DNA of 64,000 nt from Oceanospirillaceae bacterium ASP10-02a (GTDB lineage: Bacteria > Pseudomonadota > Gammaproteobacteria > Pseudomonadales > Balneatricaceae), in NCBI GenBank assembly GCA_905182035.1, contig CAJIZL010000015.1, positions 1 to 64,000 of the forward strand, read 5' to 3'. Position numbers and translations under genes: made by a program. Below, one piece after another: positions 56,592 through 64,000 of this stretch; positions within the stretch are counted from its first letter, which is position 1, and each line of letters opens with the position of its first letter. A model generated the notes under the pieces. It did not search any database, was not told the DNA's origin, and was given only the letters and a program-made list of their open reading frames with translations.

Positions 56592-58490
56592 TTAGTCCAC
56601 TTGGGCTAAATTGCCTTTTTCTTGCAACCAGGACTTACGATCGCCTGAACGTTTTTTCGCTAACAGCATATCCATCACTTCCATGGTGCCGTCACCTGCT
56701 TCTAGGCTAAGTTGCACTAGCCTCCGACTATCTGGCTTCATGGTGGTTTCTCTTAACTGAGAAGGGTTCATTTCACCCAATCCCTTAAACCGCTGAACAT
56801 TAACCTTGCCGCGCTTTTTCTCAGCGGTAATATGATCCAACACACTTTGTTTTTCGTTTTCATCAAGGGCATAAAATACTTCTTTGCCAATATCGATACG
56901 ATACAAAGGTGGCATAGCCACATACACATGGCCTGCAGCGACTAGTGGTTTAAAATGGCGCACAAACAAAGCACATAGTAGCGTGGCTATATGTAAGCCA
57001 TCTGAATCAGCATCGGCCAAGATACAAATTTTACCGTATCGTAACCCATCTAAATTGTCAGCACCTGGGTCTACACCCATAGCAACAGCGATATGGTGCA
57101 CTTCCTGAGAGGCCAATATTTGCCCAGAATCAACTTCCCAAGTGTTGAGAATCTTACCCCGCAAAGGCAAAATGGCTTGAAATTCTCGCTCCCGTGCTTG
57201 CTTGGCAGAACCACCAGCAGAGTCACCTTCCACCAAAAATAGCTCACCACGGCTAACATCGGTACCACTGCAGTCAGCCAATTTTCCAGGTAAAGCCGGA
57301 CCTTGGGTGATTTTTTTACGGATAACTTTTTTGCCAGCCCGTAAGCGTTTTTGAGCATGGTTAATCACCAGTTCAGCTAACAATTCGCCTTCGTCCGTGT
57401 GCTTATTGAGCCATAAACTAAAAGCATCCTTCACTTCACCAGAGACGTAAGCCACAATTTGGCGTGAAGAAAGTCGCTCTTTTGTTTGGCCAGAAAACTG
57501 TGGATCTTGCATTTTTACCGACAATACAAAGCAGCAACGGTCCCATATATCTTCTGGGCCAAGCTTCACACCACGAGGGAGTAGGGCCCTAATTTCACAA
57601 AATTCCCTCAGTGCCTCCAGCAAGCCGCTACGCAAACCGTTCACATGAGTGCCACCCTGCGAGGTTGGGATCAGGTTGACATAACCTTCTTGGGTTAGGT
57701 CTCCACCTTCTGGCAACCACTGCACTGCCCAGTCCACACCTTCAATTTCACTTTTACGGCTACCTACAAAAGGCGTTTCTGGTAGGCAGTTATAACCCTC
57801 ATTAGCAGCTTGCAGGTAATCGTCTAAACCCTCCTGGTAATACCATTCATGTTTTTCTTTAGTAGCACTGGTTAAATCTAAAAAGGTTACTTTTAAGCCA
57901 CTGCATAACACGGCCTTAGCTCGCAACACATGCTTAAGCCGCACCACAGAAAATTTAGCAGAGTCAAAATACTGTGGATCAGGCAGAAAAGTAACACTGG
58001 TACCCGTGTTACGCTGGCCCACGGCATCCACTACCTCTAGCTCGCTGACTTTATTGCCACTGGCAAAAGCAATGCGGTGCACTTCACCATTACGTCGAAT
58101 TTTCACCTCTAGGGCCAAGGTCAAAGCGTTTACAACAGAAATGCCCACACCGTGTAAACCGCCAGAGAACTGGTAGTTTTTGTTAGAAAACTTACCCCCT
58201 GCATGCAAGCGTGTAAGAATGAGCTCCACACCGCTCACCCCTTCTTCAGCATGCATATCTACCGGCATACCACGACCATTGTCAATAACTGTAAGTGAGT
58301 GGTCACTATGCAGAATCACATCGATTTGGTCAGCATATCCAGCTAGCGCCTCGTCCACTGAGTTATCAATAACTTCTTGGGCAAGATGGTTCGGACGGGT
58401 GGTATCCGTATACATACCCGGACGTTTTTTAACTGGGTCTAAACCACTTAATACTTCAATGGAATCCGCTGTGTAGTTGTCTTGTGCCAT
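56592..58490 (-). CDS. parE: DNA topoisomerase IV subunit B (ParE)
   Basis: ParE is the ATPase subunit of topoisomerase IV, which decatenates chromosomes. From the ATG at 58490 it has 632 residues, close to the E. coli length. The ATP-binding motifs (DNSVDEALAG, VIDNGRGMPVD, GGLHGVGISVVNAL) and the TOPRIM motifs (LVEGDSAGGSAKQ, ILADADSDGLHI) are intact. The FKGLGEMNP block distinguishes type II topoisomerases. GyrB-specific insertions are absent. An upstream in-frame ATG at 58514 adds eight residues. parC is not in the window. Confidence 0.95.
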   Translation of the reverse strand: MAQDNYTADSIEVLSGLDPVKKRPGMYTDTTRPNHLAQEVIDNSVDEALAGYADQIDVILHSDHSLTVIDNGRGMPVDMHAEEGVSGVELILTRLHAGGKFSNKNYQFSGGLHGVGISVVNALTLALEVKIRRNGEVHRIAFASGNKVSELEVVDAVGQRNTGTSVTFLPDPQYFDSAKFSVVRLKHVLRAKAVLCSGLKVTFLDLTSATKEKHEWYYQEGLDDYLQAANEGYNCLPETPFVGSRKSEIEGVDWAVQWLPEGGDLTQEGYVNLIPTSQGGTHVNGLRSGLLEALREFCEIRALLPRGVKLGPEDIWDRCCFVLSVKMQDPQFSGQTKERLSSRQIVAYVSGEVKDAFSLWLNKHTDEGELLAELVINHAQKRLRAGKKVIRKKITQGPALPGKLADCSGTDVSRGELFLVEGDSAGGSAKQAREREFQAILPLRGKILNTWEVDSGQILASQEVHHIAVAMGVDPGADNLDGLRYGKICILADADSDGLHIATLLCALFVRHFKPLVAAGHVYVAMPPLYRIDIGKEVFYALDENEKQSVLDHITAEKKRGKVNVQRFKGLGEMNPSQLRETTMKPDSRRLVQLSLEAGDGTMEVMDMLLAKKRSGDRKSWLQEKGNLAQVD

Positions 58491-58617
58491 GAATTGCTTC
58501 ACCGATAGTGTCATATTAGAGTTAGCGACAATCTAACATCTCATCGCTAAGGTGTAATAGTAGCAGTAATTGTTTAACTAGCGAGACGTTTTGCGCGTGT
58601 ATATAAAAATTTGTGTT

Positions 58618-59376
58618 TTAGACCTTGGGCAACCGCTGTATTGTAGTTTGCATTTGGCCATCAGCTGCGAGGGTAAGCAATCTTAAACCCGGACCAAGTT
58701 CCGCTTGCACCTTAAACTCTTGTTGCTGACAAGTAAATTGCACCGCACTAGAAGGCGTAGCAAGAAAACGCACACTACCTATTATCTGGTCAAATTTTTG
58801 ATGTATATGGCCACACACCACGGCCTTCACTTGGGAGTGCGATGCAATTAAAGCGTTGAACTGCTTGGCGTTACCCAACATTATATCGTCTTGATATAGG
58901 GAATTGACCGGCATCGTATTGTGGTGCATAAACACACACACTGGCAGCTGCGAATCACCCTCCAAAACCTGCCTAAGCTCTTCCATCTGAATAGAAGACA
59001 CGCTACCTCCGCCAATGCCATCTGGCTGATCCGTAGTATTAAGCACCAGCAACCGCCAATGGTCATAGTCTAACACCCGCAGTTGTTGCACTGGCTGACC
59101 GGAAACGTGTTGCATAGTGTCACTGTTGTCATGGTTGCCAGCCAACCAAATACACGGGTAAGCTAGGCTACTGAGCTTTTGTTGCAGCCGCCGGTAAGCC
59201 GCCTCACTACCAAAATGGCTAAGGTCTCCAGTAAGCATTAACAGATCGACTTGGGCATGATCCTGCAGCCAAGACAAACACTGGTCTAAATGAGCATCAG
59301 CATCGACACCCTCGTAGTGAGTTAAGGCATCAGCTTGCAGATGGCAATCGGTAATTTGTGCGATGCGCAAACTCAT
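58618..59376 (-). CDS. cpdA: 3',5'-cyclic-AMP phosphodiesterase CpdA
   Basis: CpdA hydrolyses cAMP to AMP. This 252-residue class III phosphodiesterase has the metal-binding motifs of calcineurin-like phosphoesterases in order: ITDCHL, LTGDLSHFG, LAGNHDN, FMHHNTMP and VCGHIHQ. The ATG at 59376 is used; a GTG at 59388 adds four residues. It overlaps the end of nudF by four bases. The nudF-cpdA pairing upstream of parE is standard in the group. Confidence 0.93.
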   Translation of the reverse strand: MSLRIAQITDCHLQADALTHYEGVDADAHLDQCLSWLQDHAQVDLLMLTGDLSHFGSEAAYRRLQQKLSSLAYPCIWLAGNHDNSDTMQHVSGQPVQQLRVLDYDHWRLLVLNTTDQPDGIGGGSVSSIQMEELRQVLEGDSQLPVCVFMHHNTMPVNSLYQDDIMLGNAKQFNALIASHSQVKAVVCGHIHQKFDQIIGSVRFLATPSSAVQFTCQQQEFKVQAELGPGLRLLTLAADGQMQTTIQRLPKV

Positions 59377-59999
59377 AGGCTGCCCCACTGGGTTTTAAGT
59401 CTTGGGTAATGTAATTGTAACCATTGTGCAGCAATAATGGTGGCCGCGTTAGTCAGCCTACCTTGCTCCAACATCTGCCATAATGTCTGGCGCTCGATCA
59501 CTTGCACTTTAATGTCTTCACCTTCTGTAGGTAAACCGTGCACCCCTCCTAACTGGCTGGCATCGACAGGGGCACAATAAATATCTAAGCTTTCATTACT
59601 ACCTCCTGGAGTGACAAGGTATGTGCACACTAACTCCAAGTCACTTTGGGCAATGATGGCGCCAGACTCTTCCTTGCATTCTCGCACAGCCACTTGTTCG
59701 GAGGTTTCTTGAGTATCAATCATGCCAGCCACCATTTCGAGCTGCCAAGGGCCATTATCATGGGTCATACCCCCCACCCGGAACTGTTCAATCAACACTA
59801 CCTGATCTGTCTTGGCATCGTACATAAGCACGGCCACCGCCGGCAACCGCACAACTAATTCCCGTTGCAGTTCTTGGCTCCAACCACCCTTGAACAAACG
59901 ATGCTGCAGCTTTAGTTTTTGCACTTGATAGAAACCTTGGTATACGGTTTCTTGATGAGCTATTCGTACATCTGGACGTTTAAATGTGGGTTTATACAT
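59373..59999 (-). CDS. nudF: ADP-ribose pyrophosphatase NudF
   Basis: This 208-residue Nudix hydrolase splits ADP-ribose to AMP and ribose-5-phosphate. The Nudix box G-x5-E-x7-R-E-C-x-E-E-S-G lies at about 91-113, and the family segments VVLIEQFRVGG and YLVTPGGSNESLDIYCAPVD, with the typical extra acidic residues, are visible. It lies 22 bases after the protoporphyrinogen oxidase gene. Confidence 0.92.
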   Translation of the reverse strand: MYKPTFKRPDVRIAHQETVYQGFYQVQKLKLQHRLFKGGWSQELQRELVVRLPAVAVLMYDAKTDQVVLIEQFRVGGMTHDNGPWQLEMVAGMIDTQETSEQVAVRECKEESGAIIAQSDLELVCTYLVTPGGSNESLDIYCAPVDASQLGGVHGLPTEGEDIKVQVIERQTLWQMLEQGRLTNAATIIAAQWLQLHYPRLKTQWGSL

Positions 60000-60021
60000 G
60001 GCTTAGATAAAGTCCTGTTAT

Positions 60022-61518
60022 TTATGTTTCGGCCAAAGTCATATTGCCGCTCACAGTTTTGGCTAATAGCAGGGCGTTTTCAACGCAATCACCTAAAGCC
60101 ACACCATCACGCCAATTACTACGCATATACAAGCCAGGGAATTGAGCTAACACCTCATCGACTAACGCCACCTTTTGCAAATGACCCAAGTCATATTGTG
60201 GAATAGCCTTTGGCCATAAACTTTCTTCATGCCATAAAGGTTGCCCCTCAATACCAAGGTAAGGCGATAACTCGTGCAAAACCAGTTCTACCCTCCGCTG
60301 GGGTGTTAAAGTCATAGCCTGTTGCCCACGGCCACCGCCAATAAATACCGTGATGAGGTGTTGGTTATCTGGACAGCGCTCAGAAAAAATACTTGAAGGA
60401 AATAATACGCCTAAGGTCTGCTTGTTCTCTTTAGTGGGTAACAAACACCCAAAACCATCAAGAGCATGCTTAATTTGACGCTTTTCAAAGGCCATGGTGA
60501 TACTTGCCACAGCAGGGTAATCAATATCTCGTAAAAACTCTTTAGCTCTAGCGAGCAAGGCTTCATCGGCAGTGGCTAAATCATCTATTAGCCGTGCCAC
60601 TTGAGCCGCTGGCACAGCCAGAACAACCTGCGATGCCTGCCAAATTTGATCACCAGATCTTGCCTGGTACCCAAACTCGGTGCTATAGGTCAGGCTATCC
60701 ACTTGGGCATTTAGCTTTACCGCTGGCCCAAGTTGCTGAGCCAGCACCTTGGGCAGTTGGTGTAAACCACCAGCAAAGCTCATCATAGCCCCGTCTAAAG
60801 GAGTAATCCCCTGTTCCTGTTGAAGTTTTTCCTGGCGCGACTTAGCTTTCATTTTAGCAACGCCGCCGACAATCATAGAGCCATATTCAACTTCTAGGGC
60901 GTAAACTTTAGGCACCGCAGCTCGTACAGATAGCTTCTCAGGATCACCTGCAAAGACACCCGAAACAAACGGGTCAATCATCCAATCCAGCACTTCATGA
61001 CCCAGCCGGCGCCTGACGTATTCAGCAATACTCTCTTCCCGCGTGGCCTTGCCAATAAAAGGTTCAAACAGCACCCTTATTTTTCCAGCAATACTCAACA
61101 CCCGGGTAGTAAGGGCGCCAAAGATGCCCATAGGTAAGGCTAGCATACGGCCTCTTTTGCCAATAAACCGCTTGTGAGCAGTTTTCTTTGCCAGCACTAT
61201 ATGAGGCTTTAGTCCGGCCTGCTCTATAAGTTGGGCCATCGCTGGTCGATTGTTGATAAAGGAGTTGGGGCCACGCTCCCACTGACAGCCATATTTTTGC
61301 ACCGTTTGTAAGTTACCACCTACTTGATTTCCTGCCTCCAGCACAGTGACAGAAAAGCCTTGTTGCTGCAAAAACCAGGCACTTGCTAAACCAGAAATAC
61401 CCGCACCAATAATGAGCACATGATCAGCTTGTTCTAACTGCTCAGGAGCTTCTGGAAAAGGCCCGGCACTTTGGCTAGTGGGCAATGCTGTATCAGTGTT
61501 ATGCATAGTTTGAGTCAT
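60022..61518 (-). CDS. hemY: Oxygen-dependent protoporphyrinogen oxidase (HemY type)
   Basis: This FAD enzyme oxidises protoporphyrinogen IX to protoporphyrin IX, the next-to-last step of heme synthesis. The 498-residue protein has a dinucleotide fold VLIIGAGISGLASAWFL near residue 34, then VLEAGNQVGGNLQT, the RGPNSFINNRP block, an FDPF-like substrate segment (DWMIDPFVSGVFAGDPEKLSVRAAVP in pieces) and a C-terminal FAD motif LYMRSNWRDGVALGDCVENA. Many gammaproteobacteria use HemG or HemJ instead. The N-terminus (residues 1-30) is a low-homology extension, so the true start could be further in. Confidence 0.88.
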   Translation of the reverse strand: MTQTMHNTDTALPTSQSAGPFPEAPEQLEQADHVLIIGAGISGLASAWFLQQQGFSVTVLEAGNQVGGNLQTVQKYGCQWERGPNSFINNRPAMAQLIEQAGLKPHIVLAKKTAHKRFIGKRGRMLALPMGIFGALTTRVLSIAGKIRVLFEPFIGKATREESIAEYVRRRLGHEVLDWMIDPFVSGVFAGDPEKLSVRAAVPKVYALEVEYGSMIVGGVAKMKAKSRQEKLQQEQGITPLDGAMMSFAGGLHQLPKVLAQQLGPAVKLNAQVDSLTYSTEFGYQARSGDQIWQASQVVLAVPAAQVARLIDDLATADEALLARAKEFLRDIDYPAVASITMAFEKRQIKHALDGFGCLLPTKENKQTLGVLFPSSIFSERCPDNQHLITVFIGGGRGQQAMTLTPQRRVELVLHELSPYLGIEGQPLWHEESLWPKAIPQYDLGHLQKVALVDEVLAQFPGLYMRSNWRDGVALGDCVENALLLAKTVSGNMTLAET

Positions 61519-61538
61519 CTTATGGCAATATTGTAAGG

Positions 61539-62246
61539 TTAGCAGCTTTGGCCTAAATAGGCTTTGATATGACTGTCCTTTTGTTGCAAAAAATCTTTAC
61601 TCGGTCCTTGCCAATGCACTCTTCCATCAGCAATAAAGACTACAGTTTCAGCTAGTTCTAAGGCATCTTTGGGCTCGTGAGTGACCAGTAGCACGGTGAG
61701 TTGATGTTGCTGACTTAGGCCTTTAACCAACGCCGCCATCTCCTGCCTTAGTGCCGGATCTAATGCACTAAAAGGCTCGTCTAACAATAATAACGGCTTG
61801 CGCCGGACCAAAGCGCGGCCTAATGCCACCCTTTGCCGCTGACCGCCCGAAAGCTGCTTAGGCAAGCGGGAACCCAGACCTTTTAAACCCACTTGATCCA
61901 GAGCGATTTCTACTTGATCTATTTCATCCGCCGTCAGCCTAAGGCTTGGGCGTATGCCTAAAGCTAGGTTATTAAACACCGACATATGGGCAAATAAATT
62001 ATGTTCTTGGAACAAACTTGTCACCGGCCTTTGGGCCGGGTCAAGTTGATCCACACGCTGGTCACCAAGCAAAATTTGTGCAGCATCAGTTTGAGGTTGA
62101 ATAAATCCAGCCAGCAAGTTGAGTAAAGTAGATTTACCAGACCCACTGGCGCCCATAATTGCCACCACTTGGCCTAAAGGAATCTGCAAATCATAACAAA
62201 ATTGCTGCTCACCTAAACGACAACTTACCTGTTTAAAGTTAATCAC
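61539..62246 (-). CDS. thiQ: Thiamine ABC importer ATPase ThiQ
   Basis: ThiQ powers the thiamine/TPP importer. The 235-residue protein has Walker A GASGSGKST near residue 32, the ThiQ-type Q-loop sequence SLFQEHNLFAHMSV, signature LSGGQRQRVALGRAL and Walker B LLLLDEPFSALDP. The start overlaps the thiP stop by eight bases. Only the binding protein ThiB is missing from the usual thiBPQ order. Confidence 0.92.
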   Translation of the reverse strand: MINFKQVSCRLGEQQFCYDLQIPLGQVVAIMGASGSGKSTLLNLLAGFIQPQTDAAQILLGDQRVDQLDPAQRPVTSLFQEHNLFAHMSVFNNLALGIRPSLRLTADEIDQVEIALDQVGLKGLGSRLPKQLSGGQRQRVALGRALVRRKPLLLLDEPFSALDPALRQEMAALVKGLSQQHQLTVLLVTHEPKDALELAETVVFIADGRVHWQGPSKDFLQQKDSHIKAYLGQSC

Positions 62247-63846
62247 TGGAGCCTCCTAAAAGACGCTCTAAAATCACAAAAATCGCCAGACATAATCCCA
62301 ACAAAACCAAGGCAGTGACACCCGCCGCATCACTTTGGTAGCTCCCCAAACGTTGATACATCAGCAACGGCAGGGTTTGGATATCTGGGCTACCAAACAA
62401 AGCTACCACTCCTAAATCACCTGCAGACATAGCCGCCACTAAAGCCAAAGCTAAGCCAATTGGCTTGCGTAATATAGGCCACTCAACATGTCTCAATCGA
62501 TACCAACCTTGTACCCCTATGCTGCTGCATAGGCGATCGTAATCTCTACCAATTTTAAGGTAGGCTACGGATAATACGCGTAACATATAAGGCAGCCCCA
62601 TTAAGGCGTTCACCAGCACAACAATATAAAGGTTAATAGCAAACACGTTTACATGGGGGCTTAATCCTATGAATAAACCCGTCGCTAATACCAGAGGTGG
62701 CACTACCAAAATGACAGAACCCATCCATTCCACAGCCAGAGCAGCAGCGGCATAGCGCTCACGCCAATGACGCTGAGCTAGTAACAAACCTGAAGCCATT
62801 AGCAGGCTCAATAAGGCAGAACTCAAAGCCACCCACAAACTATTACTGAAAGCATTCCATAATCGAAGGTCAAGCAAAACGTCTGCCCAAGCCGTGTTAA
62901 TACCTGCAATCACTACAGCCAACAAAGGCAATAATACCAACAAAGTAGCCAACAGTAGCACCAACGCATCACTCACAACACCTAACAATGGCTTGAGGTC
63001 TGGGCGCATATTTTTGGCCGATGTTTCGAGACTGGTGAATATATCGATGGGCCTTCCTAGGCGCAAACCAGCCCACAAAATAAGCCCACAAAACACTATC
63101 TGTAACAGGCTCAAATATACAGCTTTAGCAATATCAAAATCGAACCGTATAGCTTGAAAAATAGCCACTTCAATAGTGGTGGCTTTTGGCCCGCCGCCTA
63201 AGGTCATAACAATAGCAAAACTCGTGAAGCACAAGGCAAACACCAATGCAGCTAATTGTGGCAATACACCTTTTAGGTGAGGCCACTCAATATGGCGCCA
63301 CAGGTCCATTGATGTCATCCCTAGCTGGCTTGATAAACGCCAAGTTTCGGCGTTTATTGCATCTAATCGCTGCAATAGAATACGTGTTGCCAATGGTAGG
63401 TTAAAAAACACGTGGGCCAACAAGATCCCCGTTAAGCCGTAAACGTAGCTGTGGGGTTGACCACCTAACCATAGCCAGAGTTGATTAAAATAGCCATATT
63501 TACCATGTAACAAAATAATGCCAAACACTGCAATAACACTAGGCACTACTAACGCCACGCTAAAACACCGCAACAATAACCAGCGACCCACAAAAGATTG
63601 CCTACGAGCTAACGCGCGGGCCACTAGTACAGCTGCAGACAAGCTAATGAAAGTAGATAAACACGCCTGCCACCAAGAAAACCAAACTACACGCCAAGTA
63701 TAGGTGTCAGTCACATAGGCCAACCATTGCGCCTGGCCTAGATAAGAAGTGAAAGCACTCATGGCGAGCAGCAACGGTAGCAACACCAGACAAAAGCTAA
63801 TGCTACTAAACCAGAACCAGCGCCTCAATGACAATACTTTGGTCAC
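62239..63846 (-). CDS. thiP: Thiamine ABC importer permease ThiP
   Basis: ThiP is the fused permease of the thiamine importer. The 535-residue protein has about twelve membrane helices in two halves. Each half carries a binding-protein-dependent transport coupling loop (QLGMTSMDLWRHIEWPHLKG and SIGVQGWYRLRHVEWPILRK, interrupted in the middle). The start codon is GTG, overlapping the upstream gene stop (GTGA). The upstream gene is not thiB. Confidence 0.92.
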   Translation of the reverse strand: MTKVLSLRRWFWFSSISFCLVLLPLLLAMSAFTSYLGQAQWLAYVTDTYTWRVVWFSWWQACLSTFISLSAAVLVARALARRQSFVGRWLLLRCFSVALVVPSVIAVFGIILLHGKYGYFNQLWLWLGGQPHSYVYGLTGILLAHVFFNLPLATRILLQRLDAINAETWRLSSQLGMTSMDLWRHIEWPHLKGVLPQLAALVFALCFTSFAIVMTLGGGPKATTIEVAIFQAIRFDFDIAKAVYLSLLQIVFCGLILWAGLRLGRPIDIFTSLETSAKNMRPDLKPLLGVVSDALVLLLATLLVLLPLLAVVIAGINTAWADVLLDLRLWNAFSNSLWVALSSALLSLLMASGLLLAQRHWRERYAAAALAVEWMGSVILVVPPLVLATGLFIGLSPHVNVFAINLYIVVLVNALMGLPYMLRVLSVAYLKIGRDYDRLCSSIGVQGWYRLRHVEWPILRKPIGLALALVAAMSAGDLGVVALFGSPDIQTLPLLMYQRLGSYQSDAAGVTALVLLGLCLAIFVILERLLGGSSD

Positions 63847-64000
63847 TCGCCTAATACCTGTTCCAGAGTCGCTTCTATAGCCAATAAGTGGCGTTTAAGT
63901 GCACCTTTTTGCTTATCAACCAAGGCTGCGCCTGCCGCTCCCATGGTATCTCTTAACGACTGGTCAGTTAATAGCTGGGTAATATCTTCTAACAAACACG
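63843..64000 (-). CDS. waaA: C-terminal fragment of probable Kdo transferase WaaA
   Basis: Only the last 51 codons lie in the window; the rest continues past the right edge. The readable residues (LLEDITQLLTDQSLRDTMGAAGAALV, in two parts, then KQKGALKRHLLAIEATLEQVL) resemble the C-terminus of 3-deoxy-D-manno-octulosonic acid transferase (pattern D-x-x-x-R-x-x-M-G-x-x-G...K/N-x-G-A-L-x-R-x-L). It does not resemble the C-terminus of ThiB. WaaA adds Kdo to lipid A in the inner membrane. The stop codon overlaps the thiP GTG, so the two are probably co-transcribed. Confidence 0.62.
   Translation of the reverse strand, partial: CLLEDITQLLTDQSLRDTMGAAGAALVDKQKGALKRHLLAIEATLEQVLGE

Noticed and set aside
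63843..64000. Calling the truncated gene thiB from its position before thiP
   Set aside because: The visible residues fit the C-terminal pattern of WaaA and not that of ThiB.

Overview
The window looks like chromosome from a gammaproteobacterium, probably a marine, aerobic member of the Oceanospirillales/Pseudomonadales neighbourhood. This rests on gene order (tRNA-Thr/coaX/birA; der-bamB-yfgM-hisS-rodZ-rlmN-ndk; iscRSUA-hscBA-fdx-iscX; trmJ/suhB; secF-secD-yajC-tgt-queA; lepA-lepB-rnc-era-recO-pdxJ-acpS-cysM-rlmD-relA-mazG; parE-cpdA-nudF) and on moderate GC. It is inference from synteny; no marker phylogeny was possible. Almost every gene lies on the minus strand. The plus-strand exceptions are suhB, tRNA-Leu, slyX, a 72-residue membrane protein and an integrase remnant.

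Layout. 1-9.4 kb: tRNA-Thr, coaX, birA, then a housekeeping run (der, bamB, yfgM, hisS, rodZ, rlmN, ndk) that lacks pilF and ispG, which usually sit in it. 9.4-15.1 kb: a complete ISC iron-sulfur operon with an IscR-type site overlapping its promoter. 15.1-23.7 kb: cysE, trmJ, suhB (degenerate phosphatase motif), secF (acidic repeat tail), secD, yajC, tgt, queA and tRNA-Leu with its own promoter and terminator.

24.0-36.6 kb is the main accessory block. A 13-gene, tightly overlapping operon looks like an aerobic, CoA-dependent aromatic acid pathway of the 2-aminobenzoyl-CoA (anthranilate) type. It encodes a two-domain flavin monooxygenase/old-yellow-enzyme reductase, an SDR, a MarR regulator, an enoyl-CoA hydratase, an acyl-CoA dehydrogenase, an aryl-CoA ligase, a complete branched-chain-type ABC importer, a 4HBT thioesterase and a Rid-family protein whose canonical Arg105 is Met. 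A paired palindrome upstream is the likely MarR operator. In this reading the ABC system imports the acid, the ligase activates it, the monooxygenase/reductase dearomatises the ring, and the other enzymes carry out deamination and beta-oxidation-like steps.

36.6-38.3 kb is a decayed mobile-element scar: a terminase small-subunit pseudogene with two in-frame stops, an integrase N-terminal fragment, and an intact 72-residue hydrophobic protein with promoter, ribosome site and perfect terminator. 38.3-41 kb holds single genes: a DUF938 methyltransferase, an Asp/Glu-racemase-family protein, a membrane-anchored cold-shock-domain protein and slyX.

41-64 kb returns to housekeeping: rsmJ, uppP, tsaB, adk, mazG, relA, rlmD, cysM, acpS, pdxJ, recO, era, rnc, lepB, lepA, an Spy-like periplasmic protein with a probable ATT start, parE, cpdA, nudF, a HemY-type protoporphyrinogen oxidase, thiQ, thiP, and at the right edge the C-terminus of a probable waaA where thiB would be expected. 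No CRISPR array, rRNA or intact insertion sequence was seen.
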